Shown: positions 1-8,206 of the stretch, in pieces
How positions within the stretch are numbered: position 1 is the stretch's first letter
How the letters are laid out: each line of letters starts with the position of its first letter
DNA from: Hungatella sp. UBA4396
GTDB taxonomy: Bacteria > Bacillota > Clostridia > Lachnospirales > Lachnospiraceae
Direction of reading: 5' to 3'
Length of the DNA: 64,000 nt
Assembly: GCA_002389905.1 (NCBI GenBank)
Contig: DGRE01000009.1
Coordinates: forward strand, 1 to 64,000
Notes under the pieces: generated by a model
The model's database searches: none
What the model saw: the letters and a program-made list of their open reading frames with translations, nothing else
What the model was told of the DNA's origin: nothing
Program-made: the position numbers and the translations under genes

Positions 1-706
1 CGCTTCTTTATGTAGCGCTTACGGTCCTTCCAATTGAAATCCTTTAAGAGGAGGTTTTTGATGTCACTTGTTCTGATTCCCATTTGAGAAGCCAGTAACA
101 ATAATGCAAGATCTCGTTTTCCGATTGCAGTCGTAGTATCTACGGCATCAACTATGTCAACAATCTCATCTGTTTCTAAAGAAGAAGGCAGAAATGCTTC
201 CCGGCTCAGATGAATAGTTGGCACAAGCTGCTGATAATCAATGGTGGTTATTCCTCCTTCAAATAGGAACCGAAAAAATGACCTTAAACAGGAAGTGACA
301 GCTTTCAAATAGTTTTTGGACTGTTTCATATGAAGTAACAGATATCTTGATATTATTTCATAGGAAACGTTATTTAAATCATTGACTCCATTGTCAGAAA
401 GATATTGAAGAAATTTCATGCTTTGGAATCTTGCACGCATGATAGTAGTGTCAGCATAATCATTGGTCTCGAGGATTTCTATATAGGTTGACCATATATA
501 TTTGAAGCGGTCAGGACATTTTTGCTTCAGTTTCTGTCCGTTTTTGCTACAGTAATGGATATTTCCTGTTTTCTGAAAATGTCTAAGCTTCAAGAGATGA
601 GTAATTCTCTGTGTTATAAACTGGGTGTTTTGACCACGTTTTGCATCCATATCTGTCTGATATTTTTCATTAATAAATACTTGTGCTAGTTCGTCTGAAT
701 AAGCAA
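1..706 (-). pseudogene. tyrosine recombinase, 3' portion (split by IS21, runs off left edge)
   Basis: Reading the minus strand in one open frame from the IS21 left end to the window edge gives a phage-integrase-type protein. It has an N-terminal SAM-like core-binding region and then the start of the catalytic domain, including KRDLALLLLASQMGIRTSD. In this family (G-[IL]-R-[TV]-S-[ED]) that segment carries the first catalytic Arg. The rest of the catalytic domain (HxxR, Tyr) lies left of position 1. The other part of the gene is at 3562-3699. Removing the IS and one AGCAA copy restores the frame exactly (DLKSIIA-YSDELAQV). The gene is therefore a recent disruption, probably inactive unless the IS excises. 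Confidence 0.88.
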
Positions 707-725
707 TGTATATTCCGAGGTACTA

Positions 726-791
726 GAACCATCTGCACGGTCGTTTAGAGCCACTGTCACGATTGGATAGAGCCACCTTCACGGAAAGTGA
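726..791 (+). repeat. IS21 left-end terminal repeats, three 22-bp units
   Basis: Three direct 22-bp units (726-747, 748-769, 770-791) each start with GARCCA and carry a CAC or CACGG core near position 11. A partial fourth, GCCATTC, follows. The matching set at the right end is inverted. IS21 ends are known to carry multiple terminal repeats bound by the transposase, which is the likely role. Confidence 0.82.
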
Positions 792-866
792 GCCATTCAT
801 ATATATGTATCCTATAATGAGATTGGCACACATCAGTGTGACTATCATTACAGGAGGACGATAATT

Positions 867-2417
867 ATGGTTAATTATCGAGAAATCTTAAGACTAAATA
901 GTCTTAAGTACACGCAGCGACAAATTGCTGCAAGCGTGCACAGTTCACGCAATACAGTTAGTGATGTCATTAAACTGGCATCAGAAGCAGGCATTGATTG
1001 GCCTTTAAACGATTCTTATACGAATGAGATGCTGTATGCCTCGCTTTACCCCAATCGTTTGGAAGCCGTTAATCCAAGAAAGGAGCCAGACTATAGTTAC
1101 ATTCATAAAGAATTAGCGAAGCCGGGTGTTAATCTGACTCTGCTATGGTCAGAATACTGTAGTGAGTGCAATAACAATGCGCAGACACCATACATGTATT
1201 CCCAATTTTGTGATAAGTATCGCTATTGGGCACGCCTTACAAAAGCAACCATGCGTATCAATCACAAACCCGGTGATGTAATGCAGGTCGATTGGGCTGG
1301 TACTACAATTAAGTATCACGATTCTGTGACTGGACAAGAGTATGATGCGTATGTTTTTGCAGCTGTGCTTCCCTGCAGTTGCTATGCCTATGTTGAGGCG
1401 TGTGATGATATGAAGATAACAAACTGGCTGCTATGCCACGTTCACGCCTACAGCTACTTTGGAGGTGTTCCGAGACTTTTAATACCGGATAATCTCAAGG
1501 CCGGTGTAGTAAAGAACACTCGGTATGACACGGTGTTGAATCGAAGTTACGAGGAACTGGCAGGGTATTATGATACGGCTATCATTCCTGCAAGGGTCAG
1601 GCATCCTAAGGATAAGAGTCTTGCCGAAGGAACTGTGAAGTTAGCAACCACATGGATCATTGCTGCCTTGAGAAATCGTCTCTTCTTCTCTATTGAAGAA
1701 GTAAAAAGTGCAGTTGCTGAAAAGTTGGAAGAGCTTAATCACTCTCAATTCAAAAAACGGGAGGGATGCCGCTTTACAGCTTATTCCGATGAAGAACAGG
1801 CATTTATGAAGCCACTTCCCTTAACCCCGTTTGAGCCGGCAGTTTGGTCCACTGCCATGGTTCCTCTTGATTATCTCATATCGGATGGAAAAAATAAATA
1901 TTCCGTTCCTTTTGATCTCATGGGTGAACAGGTGGACATACGGATTACCAAAGCTACCGTGGAAGTTTATTATCATGGTGCAAGAGTTGCTTCGCATCCA
2001 CGACCGGCTGTGATACTGCGTGATCCAGTGGTACAGCCACAGCACATGCCAACTGAACATCGCAAATATCTTTCGTATAACAGTGATGATTTTACATCGT
2101 GGGCAAAAGATATCGGTTCTCACACTGCTAAGGTGGTTACATACTTCCTGTCTGCCGGACGTGAGCCGGAGCAGGGATATAAATCATGTGCAAGTCTTAT
2201 CAGGCTTAATGATAAGTATGGTCATAATCGTCTTGAGAATGCCTGTAAAAAGGTCTTGGAATACACTTCACAGCCATCTATTCGTATTATCAGTACAATG
2301 CTGAAGAATGGACAGGACAAAGTAAATACGGATGTACCATCCGCCGAATCCAAACCTGTCAATCATGGCATCACCCGTGGTGAGGCTTACTTCCGTAAAG
2401 GAGGTGCACGGTCATGA
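867..2417 (+). CDS. istA: IS21-family transposase IstA
   Basis: This 516-residue DDE transposase starts at an ATG after AGGAGG. An N-terminal helix-turn-helix (about residues 5-45, TQRQIAASVHSSRNTVSDVI) is followed by an RNase H-fold integrase core. The likely catalytic acidic residues are the Asp in MQVDWAGT (about 143), the Asp in LLIPDNLKAG (about 208) and the Glu in KDKSLAEGTVK. Length is normal for IstA. The stop overlaps the istB start by 4 bp (ATGA), the usual translational coupling. The protein cuts and joins the IS ends during transposition. Confidence 0.96.
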   Translation: MVNYREILRLNSLKYTQRQIAASVHSSRNTVSDVIKLASEAGIDWPLNDSYTNEMLYASLYPNRLEAVNPRKEPDYSYIHKELAKPGVNLTLLWSEYCSECNNNAQTPYMYSQFCDKYRYWARLTKATMRINHKPGDVMQVDWAGTTIKYHDSVTGQEYDAYVFAAVLPCSCYAYVEACDDMKITNWLLCHVHAYSYFGGVPRLLIPDNLKAGVVKNTRYDTVLNRSYEELAGYYDTAIIPARVRHPKDKSLAEGTVKLATTWIIAALRNRLFFSIEEVKSAVAEKLEELNHSQFKKREGCRFTAYSDEEQAFMKPLPLTPFEPAVWSTAMVPLDYLISDGKNKYSVPFDLMGEQVDIRITKATVEVYYHGARVASHPRPAVILRDPVVQPQHMPTEHRKYLSYNSDDFTSWAKDIGSHTAKVVTYFLSAGREPEQGYKSCASLIRLNDKYGHNRLENACKKVLEYTSQPSIRIISTMLKNGQDKVNTDVPSAESKPVNHGITRGEAYFRKGGARS

Positions 2418-3199
2418 TTAACCAAAGCACGATTGAACTGCTAAGATCCCTGAAACTCAACGCTATGGCCACGGAGTTGGATAATCAATTAAAAGATCCA
2501 CAGACATATGGCGCGCTTGGTTTTGAGGAGCGTCTTGCGCTTATAGCAGATGCAGAATGGTCCAAACGCCAGTCTAATAAACTGATGCGTTACATAAAAA
2601 ATGCTCACTTTGCTACCGCCAGCGCAAGTATTGAAGGAATCGAATACCACGAGGACCGTAAGCTGGACAAGGCGGAAATAATAAGGTTTGCAACCTGTCA
2701 GTATATAGCAGAAGGTCATCATATCATCCTAAAAGGAGCCTCTGGTAATGGCAAGACATACATTGCATGCGCTCTTGGCAATGCAGCTTGCCGTAAGTTC
2801 AAAACCGTGAAATACATCCGCATGCCAGAACTTCTGGATGAACTCAATGTAGCAAAAGGCTGTGGTGAACTCAAGAAAACGATCAAAGCATACCAGAAAA
2901 CAGACCTGCTGATTCTGGATGAATGGCTCATTCGCACACTTACCACACAAGAATCGTATGATTTATTGGAAATCATAGAGGCAAGATGTCAGAGAGGTTC
3001 CATTATCTTCTGTACTCAGTATGAGCCTGGCGACTGGTATGTACGGATCACACCCACCAACAGTGATAGTACCATATCAGATGCAATCATGGATAGAATC
3101 ATTCATAATGCTTACGATGTACTGATTGATGGCAGGGTTTCCATGCGTGAACGCCACGGACTCAAATCCATTCAGGAAGGTGGTGCTTCACATGAGTAA
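2414..3199 (+). CDS. istB: IS21-family transposition helper ATPase IstB
   Basis: This 261-residue AAA+ ATPase has a Walker A motif GASGNGKT (about residues 108-115) and a Walker B-like stretch TDLLILDEW. IstB acts with IstA as a DnaA/DnaC-like helper that promotes strand transfer and target selection. The gene overlaps istA by 4 bp, so the two are probably translated together. The length and N-terminal helical region are typical of the family. No damage is visible. Confidence 0.96.
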   Translation: MINQSTIELLRSLKLNAMATELDNQLKDPQTYGALGFEERLALIADAEWSKRQSNKLMRYIKNAHFATASASIEGIEYHEDRKLDKAEIIRFATCQYIAEGHHIILKGASGNGKTYIACALGNAACRKFKTVKYIRMPELLDELNVAKGCGELKKTIKAYQKTDLLILDEWLIRTLTTQESYDLLEIIEARCQRGSIIFCTQYEPGDWYVRITPTNSDSTISDAIMDRIIHNAYDVLIDGRVSMRERHGLKSIQEGGASHE

Positions 3200-3389
3200 T
3201 TACTGTGCTTTTAGCAAAGACCATTCCTGCATTAAGTGGATGGATTATGAACTTACACGTCAGGAGCTGGAAGAAGCTGATGAACTCTGTCATGGTAACT
3301 GGATTGAAATCCAACATCTGCGTGAACGGATAGATATTTTGGAAGAACTTCTCCAAAAGGCTGGCATAGATTTTCCGCCAGAGTACTAA
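3192..3389 (+). CDS. small third ORF of the IS21 element
   Basis: This 65-residue ORF starts at an ATG overlapping the last 8 bases of istB in another frame, so it may be translated by coupling. The product is charged and largely helical (ELTRQELEEADELCHGN, then HLRERIDILEELLQKAG), with two Cys near the N-terminus. I do not recognise a named family. Its place inside the IS, just before the right-end repeats, argues that it is IS cargo or an accessory transposition protein. It could also be fortuitous, but the codon pattern and helical character favour a real gene. Confidence 0.55.
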   Translation: MSNYCAFSKDHSCIKWMDYELTRQELEEADELCHGNWIEIQHLRERIDILEELLQKAGIDFPPEY

Positions 3390-3476
3390 AGTTTCACAAG
3401 TACCTAACGCCAATGTTCAGTTGTCATATATAATTAACAGAACTTAATCTGATAACTAACGCAAGTAGTAATTGGC

Positions 3477-3542
3477 TCAGTTTCCATGAGGGTGGCTCTC
3501 ACCCTCCGTGGGACTGGCTCTAAATGACCGTGCAGGTGGTTC
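3477..3542 (-). repeat. IS21 right-end terminal repeats, three 22-bp units
   Basis: On the minus strand, three 22-bp units (3542-3521, 3520-3499, 3498-3477) match the left-end set unit by unit, each starting with GARCCA. They lie just inside the 12-bp terminal inverted repeat at 3550-3561. They are probably transposase binding sites. Confidence 0.82.
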
Positions 3543-3561
3543 TTAACGGTCGGAATATACA

Positions 3562-3699
3562 AGCAATGATACTTTTTAAGTCTGCATATTTACATAAAGC
3601 ATGATAGGTTCTCCAGTGACGCGTAATTCCCCAGTTTGTATAGCCTTCCTTAGAGAGCTGGTCTAATACAAGCTGGCATAGTTCTTCCAATTGATTCAT
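3562..3699 (-). pseudogene. tyrosine recombinase, 5' portion (N-terminus)
   Basis: An ATG at 3699-3697 follows the ribosome-binding site AAGGAGG (3714-3708, minus strand). It opens 46 codons beginning MNQLEELCQLVLDQL that stop at the IS21 right end. After virtual removal of the IS the frame continues into the segment at 701-1. The N-terminal helical sequence fits the core-binding domain of tyrosine recombinases that occur in arrays in Clostridia. It is the amino end of the disrupted gene. Confidence 0.85.
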
Positions 3700-3818
3700 A
3701 ACTGGAATCCTCCTTTTTTGATTCCATTATGAATGATTATGAGAAGTAAATCAGTAACCTGAATAATTATTACAGGATTAAAAAATGATTACTTCCCATA
3801 ATAAATAAGTTCACATAA

Positions 3819-3850
3819 TTACGCTTATGCGAAGCTTCCCATAAGCGTAA
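3819..3850. repeat. 32-bp near-perfect palindrome at the recombinase-unit/IS66 junction
   Basis: Arms TTACGCTTATGCGAAG and CTTCCCATAAGCGTAA differ from perfect symmetry by one base pair. A direct copy of CTTCCCATAA also lies at 3792-3801. The palindrome ends exactly where recognisable IS66 tnpB coding sequence begins. It may be the end, or core recombination site, of the element encoding the tyrosine recombinase. That function is inference. Confidence 0.6.
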
Positions 3851-4130
3851 ATCAATTGATGGTCTCTGCAGTATCGTACGTGACAAACTTTCCATGGACC
3901 CGGATCAGTCATCATTGTTCCTTTTCTGCGGAAAGCGCTGTGATCGGATTAAGGTACTGCTCCATGAACCAGATGGGTATGTGCTCCTTTACAAGCGCTT
4001 GAGTGTCACACAGGGACGATACCGTTGGCCACGAAAGAGTTCAGAAGCACAGGCGATTACCTGGCGGCAGCTTGACTGGCTCCTCAGTGGTCTGGAGATT
4101 GAACAGCCAAAGGCTATCCAGACCGGATAA
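3846..4130 (+). pseudogene. tnpB: IS66 TnpB (Orf2), N-terminally truncated
   Basis: From RKSIDGLCSIV onward the frame matches the family's TDMRKSIDG region. It continues through SSLFLFCGKRCDRIK and LLYKRLSVTQGRYRWP to the C-terminal QPK tail typical of IS66 Orf2. The first 25-30 residues expected for TnpB are missing, and the sequence upstream switches to the palindrome at 3819-3850. tnpA is also absent. The accessory protein is therefore probably non-functional. The internal ATG at 3894 gives only a 78-residue fragment. Confidence 0.85.
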
Positions 4131-4140
4131 AAAATCCATT

Positions 4141-4174
4141 GTGAAATCGCCGAAATTTTTCGGCTGGATTTCAC
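4141..4174 (+). other. hairpin between tnpB and tnpC
   Basis: GTGAAATC and GATTTCAC, followed inward by CCGAA and TTCGG, form a long imperfect stem without a clean U-tract. It lies just after the tnpB stop and 250 bp before tnpC. It may limit read-through or translation of the transposase gene (inference). Confidence 0.5.
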
Positions 4175-4421
4175 CAACAAACGTGGATAACTGTTCCGTG
4201 TTTTCTCCTGATAGGGATAACTTTTGCAAGGCTCCAGCTATAACGGATTCTATGGTCATATGAGACATTTATGGCAGTAAATATGTTTTGTTATCCAGTC
4301 TTTTTTGATTCTGCCAACGAATTATCCACCGTCATTATGACAAAGTGCGGCTCTGTCTGAATTCGCTTTTTTCTCTGTTTTCTGGTAAAATATCAGTAAC
4401 GAAACAAAGGAGCGAAAAACC

Positions 4422-6056
4422 ATGGCATCCAGCGTAAAGGATATCCAGTTCAAAGAACTGAAGGATACGATCTCACAACTGAATACAACCATACGTACCC
4501 AGAATGATCTAATCACATCCCTACAGAAGATGCTCGAGGAACGTAACGCAAAGGATGATGAAAAGGATCGGGTCATTGCAAATCTGCTGGCACAGCTTGA
4601 ATATTTCAAGCAGAAGCTTTTTGGCAGTTCCAGTGAGCGGCGCAGTGACATGCCAGGTCAGCTGGATCTTTTCGCCGATCCTGATTCCGAAGAGGAACCT
4701 TTGCCGGAACTTATCGATGTGAAGGCAGGCAAACGGGAACGTAAACCCAAAGCGAGCTACGATGAGATGTTTGCAAATCTGCCAATCCACTATGAAGAAG
4801 TGTATACACTGACAGAAGAAGAAAAACAATGCCCGGCCTGTGGGATCATGATGGCACCAATTGGTCATGAAGAGATACGAACCGAAATCCGCTATACCAA
4901 AGCAAAGCTGGAACGCATCGTATACGTTGCAACCACCTACGGCTGCCCGGTCTGTAAAGATACGGAAGATCCTCAGTTCATCAAGGATGAAGGGATCCCG
5001 GCGCTGATTCCGGGCGGATACGCCTCATCATCCCTCGTATCACACATCATGTACGAGAAGTATGCAGATGCCCTTCCTCTATATCGACAGGAAAAAGGCT
5101 TTGAACTTCTTGGCGTCAGTATCAGCAGAACGACCATGGCGAGTTGGATCATCATCTGTTCCCAGAATTATCTGAAACCAGTGTATGACTACTTTCACCG
5201 CGAACTGCTGAAACGGCATTTCCTGATGGCGGATGAGACACCAATCCAGGTATTAAAGGAACCAGACCGCAGACCGCAGAGCAAGTCCTATGTCTGGCTG
5301 ATGCGTTCCGGAGAAGACCGGCTGCCGCACATCGTTGTGTATCACTATTCAGAGACACGGGCCGGAGAACATGCCGTCAGTTTCCTGAAAGGGATCGAGG
5401 ATGGTACTTACGTCATGGTTGATGGTTACAGTGGCTATAACAAACTGAAGAATATCAGGAGGTGCTGCTGTTACGCTCACATCCGAAGATATCTGATCGA
5501 AGCCATTCCAAACGGCCATGATAAGGACTATAGCCATCCGGCGGTTCAGGGCGTTCAGTACTGTAACAAGCTGTTTGAGTATGAACGCAGCTACAAGGCA
5601 AAGGAATTGCCTTATACGCAGGTTTACAAACGCCGCCAGAAGGACCAGAAGCCGGTAGTGGAAGGTTTCATGCACTGGCTCAATGCGCAGCATCCCGAAA
5701 AGGGAAGCCGCATGGATCGGGCAGTGACTTATATCCGAAATCGAAAAGACACCTTAATGACTTATCTTGAAGACGGACGCTGCAGCCTGAGTAACAATCC
5801 ATCGGAGAATTCAATCCGACCACTGACCTTAGGCCGCAAGAACTGGCTATTCAGTGACAGCCAGGATGGTGCGAATGCGAGCATGGTAGTTTATACCATG
5901 GTAGAGATGGCCAAAGCCCATGGGCTCCACCCGTACAACTACCTGCAATACTTGCTCGACAGCCGCCCTGGCAAAGATACTACCGATGCAGAATTCGAAG
6001 TTCTCGCACCGTGGAGCGAAAAGGCTAGGATAGAATGCAACAAGAAATCAGAGTAA
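4422..6056 (+). CDS. tnpC: IS66-family transposase TnpC
   Basis: This 544-residue transposase has an N-terminal coiled coil (about residues 8-75), a zinc-finger domain (CPACG with a second Cys pair CPVCK), then the DDE catalytic core. The likely catalytic residues are the Asp of MADETPIQV, the Asp of MVDGYSGYN and the Glu of NNPSENSIRP. The IS66 C-terminal domain follows (LFSDSQDGANAS to the end). A ribosome-binding site, AAAGGAGCG, precedes the ATG. The gene is intact even though tnpA and part of tnpB are lost. Confidence 0.95.
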   Translation: MASSVKDIQFKELKDTISQLNTTIRTQNDLITSLQKMLEERNAKDDEKDRVIANLLAQLEYFKQKLFGSSSERRSDMPGQLDLFADPDSEEEPLPELIDVKAGKRERKPKASYDEMFANLPIHYEEVYTLTEEEKQCPACGIMMAPIGHEEIRTEIRYTKAKLERIVYVATTYGCPVCKDTEDPQFIKDEGIPALIPGGYASSSLVSHIMYEKYADALPLYRQEKGFELLGVSISRTTMASWIIICSQNYLKPVYDYFHRELLKRHFLMADETPIQVLKEPDRRPQSKSYVWLMRSGEDRLPHIVVYHYSETRAGEHAVSFLKGIEDGTYVMVDGYSGYNKLKNIRRCCCYAHIRRYLIEAIPNGHDKDYSHPAVQGVQYCNKLFEYERSYKAKELPYTQVYKRRQKDQKPVVEGFMHWLNAQHPEKGSRMDRAVTYIRNRKDTLMTYLEDGRCSLSNNPSENSIRPLTLGRKNWLFSDSQDGANASMVVYTMVEMAKAHGLHPYNYLQYLLDSRPGKDTTDAEFEVLAPWSEKARIECNKKSE

Positions 6057-6178
6057 AACGCCCGCAACCCTGACATCACATATTGGTGCCGGGGATAGCG
6101 TGTTGGGATACCCTAACACTTGGCGCTTACGATAAAGGAGATGTTCACTTCATACTTGTAGCCAGGGTCAATTTACAA

Positions 6179-6192
6179 GTATGACAATGAAT
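6179..6192 (+). repeat. 14-bp direct repeat, left copy (IS30 target duplication)
   Basis: GTATGACAATGAAT is repeated exactly at 7901-7914, and the two copies bracket the IS30-family element. The next bases outside each copy differ. This is longer than the 2-3 bp usual for IS30, but long duplications are known for some members such as IS1630 of Mycoplasma. Confidence 0.7.
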
Positions 6193-7900
6193 GCTGACTT
6201 GAAAAAGTAAATTCCAGTGCAGGACTAAATTCTACCACTTTTTAAAAGTTATCGTAAATGGTAGAGGAATGGTAGAGGTTTTTGCACATAATTCTAAGAT
6301 TTCTGCTATAATTAAGTTGACTTCTTACAAAAATTCATGTTTCAGGGCAGAGAAAACAGGCCACTGGAGTTTCGTGTGTTGGACTAAATTCCACCGGCCA
6401 CATTAAAAAAATGTGAAAAGTTTACTTCCAGTCCGACAGCAGATTTATGTAAGTTAGTTAACGGTTGTAGCGAATCAGCTTAGGTGTCAGATTGACCTCA
6501 TCAGGGACAATACGCCTAAGCTGAAGTGCTTTTAAGGTATCTTCGCCAAAGGATTCTAAAGCCAGATCATATGGCGTTTTACCACCCAGGCTTTCCCGTG
6601 GTGTGGAGTTGATATGATTAACGATCAGATTTACGTCCCATTGAGTTAAAAACTCAAAGCTGGTTCCTTTTGGCAGCACCATGCGAAGCATGGTATGAAC
6701 ATTTTCAACGCCTCCTTTTTGGCCACTACGCATTGGATCACAGTAGTAGAGGCTACAGCGCTGAATTTCACTGATCCCAGTCTCCAGACTTTCAGGATCG
6801 CCAAATTCAGAGCCACGGTCAGTTAATACGTATTCGAACAAGGAAACAAATTCATAGGTTCCCAGTCGTTTCTCAAGGTGGTCAAATACAAGCCGGACGG
6901 CGCCTTTGGTGCAGCGGTTCATCAGGAATGCAAGAAACAGTTTTTCTTTGGTAAAGTAGAACGTCAGCAGAGTCTTTTTCGATTCACGGGAAGAATGAAC
7001 AGTGTCCATTTCTGCAAAGCATTCAAGGCCTAAGGACTGAAAATCAAGATAGGTTCTGTTGGCAAAAACAGAGCGGTCCGTGATCTGTGTTTTGTGGCAT
7101 TTTCGTGGCTTGAACTTAGGTTTACGCTTTAAATCTATATTTCTGGAGGAGAATAAGCCTTTGTCAATGTAGGTATAGATTGTGCGGACAGACATATCCA
7201 ATTCCGGGTGATTTACGGCGATCTGATAGGGAGACTGCCCCTGCATAATCAGGGGGGTAACAATCATATCTTTTTGATGCAGTTCATGTTTTGTCATGGA
7301 GATTCCGGTTCTGGAATTGCTAAGTAACTCGTGATATTTGCGGTCAGCAAACCGTGCATTGTATGTATATTTGTGAGCAATGGTACAGTGGGAAATCTTC
7401 TTGTCACAGCCATTGCAGACGTAGGGGGCCTTATCCAGGCGGGAGCATCGTTCCTTCACAAAATACTGACAGGTCTGGTTACAGGTTGGACAGGAAGTGC
7501 ATTTGACACCGCATATAAGAATCTTGTTGCAGACATTTACTTTTCGGCAGCTATACCTATGAATGCAGAAGTTCTTGGCATTGTAGAAGGTGCCCTTATG
7601 ATACCAGTCAGAGAAACGTCTGGCCTTGACCTCCTTAGAGATAGTAGTTGGATCTTTGCACAGGTATTTTGCGATATCCTTAAATGTGTGATCCTGATTT
7701 AAAGAGTTCTCAATAAAAATACGATCCTTCAGAGTGAGATGATTCTGGTTACCAGGGACATATTTACTCATAAAATCTCCTTCTACTGCTGTCAGAAGGA
7801 GTTATAAAGATACCATATATGTATGAAAGAGTAAATGTCAACTGTGCAGAGGTAAACGCTACTGACGTAAGGGGGAGTAGAATTTACTTTTTTAATTCTG
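6193..7900 (-). mobile_element. IS30-family insertion sequence
   Basis: One transposase gene is flanked by imperfect inverted repeats. The left end carries AAAAAGTAAATTC at 6202-6214, the right end its complement GAATTTACTTTTT at 7880-7892, both set in from the tips. A 14-bp direct repeat lies outside. The left non-coding part (6193-6457) is long and holds two further TAAATTC-type motifs (GGACTAAATTCTACC near 6222 and GGACTAAATTCCACC near 6381), possibly extra transposase sites. Confidence 0.72.
6458..7771 (-). CDS. IS30-family transposase
   Basis: This 437-residue protein has an N-terminal helix-turn-helix of the IS30 type (LTLKDRIFIENSLNQDHTF, then KDPTTISKEVKARR). A Cys-rich probable zinc-binding insert (about residues 70-125, many CxxC pairs) follows, then an rve-type DDE core. 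Visible motifs are AEMDTVHSS (Asp), VLTDRGSEFGDP (Asp), and the GGVENVH region leading to NHINSTPRESLGGKTPYD, which is characteristic of IS30 transposases. It starts at an ATG after AAGGAG on the minus strand. It appears intact. Confidence 0.95.
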   Translation of the reverse strand: MSKYVPGNQNHLTLKDRIFIENSLNQDHTFKDIAKYLCKDPTTISKEVKARRFSDWYHKGTFYNAKNFCIHRYSCRKVNVCNKILICGVKCTSCPTCNQTCQYFVKERCSRLDKAPYVCNGCDKKISHCTIAHKYTYNARFADRKYHELLSNSRTGISMTKHELHQKDMIVTPLIMQGQSPYQIAVNHPELDMSVRTIYTYIDKGLFSSRNIDLKRKPKFKPRKCHKTQITDRSVFANRTYLDFQSLGLECFAEMDTVHSSRESKKTLLTFYFTKEKLFLAFLMNRCTKGAVRLVFDHLEKRLGTYEFVSLFEYVLTDRGSEFGDPESLETGISEIQRCSLYYCDPMRSGQKGGVENVHTMLRMVLPKGTSFEFLTQWDVNLIVNHINSTPRESLGGKTPYDLALESFGEDTLKALQLRRIVPDEVNLTPKLIRYNR

Positions 7901-7914
7901 GTATGACAATGAAT
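7901..7914 (+). repeat. 14-bp direct repeat, right copy (IS30 target duplication)
   Basis: This exact copy of GTATGACAATGAAT abuts the right end of the IS30-family element. Confidence 0.7.
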
Positions 7915-7963
7915 AAATGATCATCGCTATATTTCCATACTAATTTGTGGTATACTTTATTAC

Positions 7964-8146
7964 ATGATTACCTGCTCCAATATTATTATTGGGGATTATA
8001 TTTATTATGATGATGTAAGTGGAACTGAAGATTTCGAAAAGAATCAGCATAGGCAGGTCTTACATAAAATATACTGCATTTATTTTATGTGGTGGAGAAA
8101 GATAAAAGAAATGTTGACTAATCATCCTAATAGTGATTTAGATTAA
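7964..8146 (+). pseudogene. remnant of a Vat-type acetyltransferase gene
   Basis: The first 27 codons (ITCSNIIIGDYIYYDDVSG, then EDFEKNQ) match ITRPNIIVGDYTYYDDVNG and EGFEKHV of the complete gene at 12636-13271. The DNA is also clearly similar over about 80 bp. The rest of the hexapeptide-repeat body is gone. The tail (YFMWWRKIKEMLTNH) may be the fused C-terminus, which would mean an internal deletion. No ribosome-binding site or normal N-terminus is present, so this is a decayed paralogue and not a gene. Confidence 0.75.
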
Positions 8147-8206
8147 CGACCAAACAAAGCAAGTTATTTTATCAAATTGCACCTTTGATAGAAGGGAGAA
8201 TGTCTT

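Larger units (their letters stand above)
707..3561 (+). mobile_element. complete IS21-family insertion sequence with 5-bp target duplication
   Basis: The ends are perfect 12-bp inverted repeats, TGTATATTCCGA at 707-718 and TCGGAATATACA at 3550-3561. They begin with TG and end with CA, as is usual for IS21. The flanks carry the direct repeat AGCAA (702-706 and 3562-3566). IS21 elements make duplications of about 4-8 bp. Inside lie istA, istB and a small third ORF, plus multiple terminal repeats. All parts look intact, so the element is probably active. It interrupts a tyrosine recombinase gene. Confidence 0.93.
3846..6130 (+). mobile_element. IS66-family element, left end missing
   Basis: The remnant contains truncated tnpB, complete tnpC, and a right end finishing GGCGCTTAC at 6130. 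The reverse complement GTAAGCGCC is the usual IS66 terminal motif. tnpA and the left inverted repeat are absent, apparently replaced by the end of another mobile unit. The element probably cannot move alone, although TnpC might act in trans. Confidence 0.8.
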
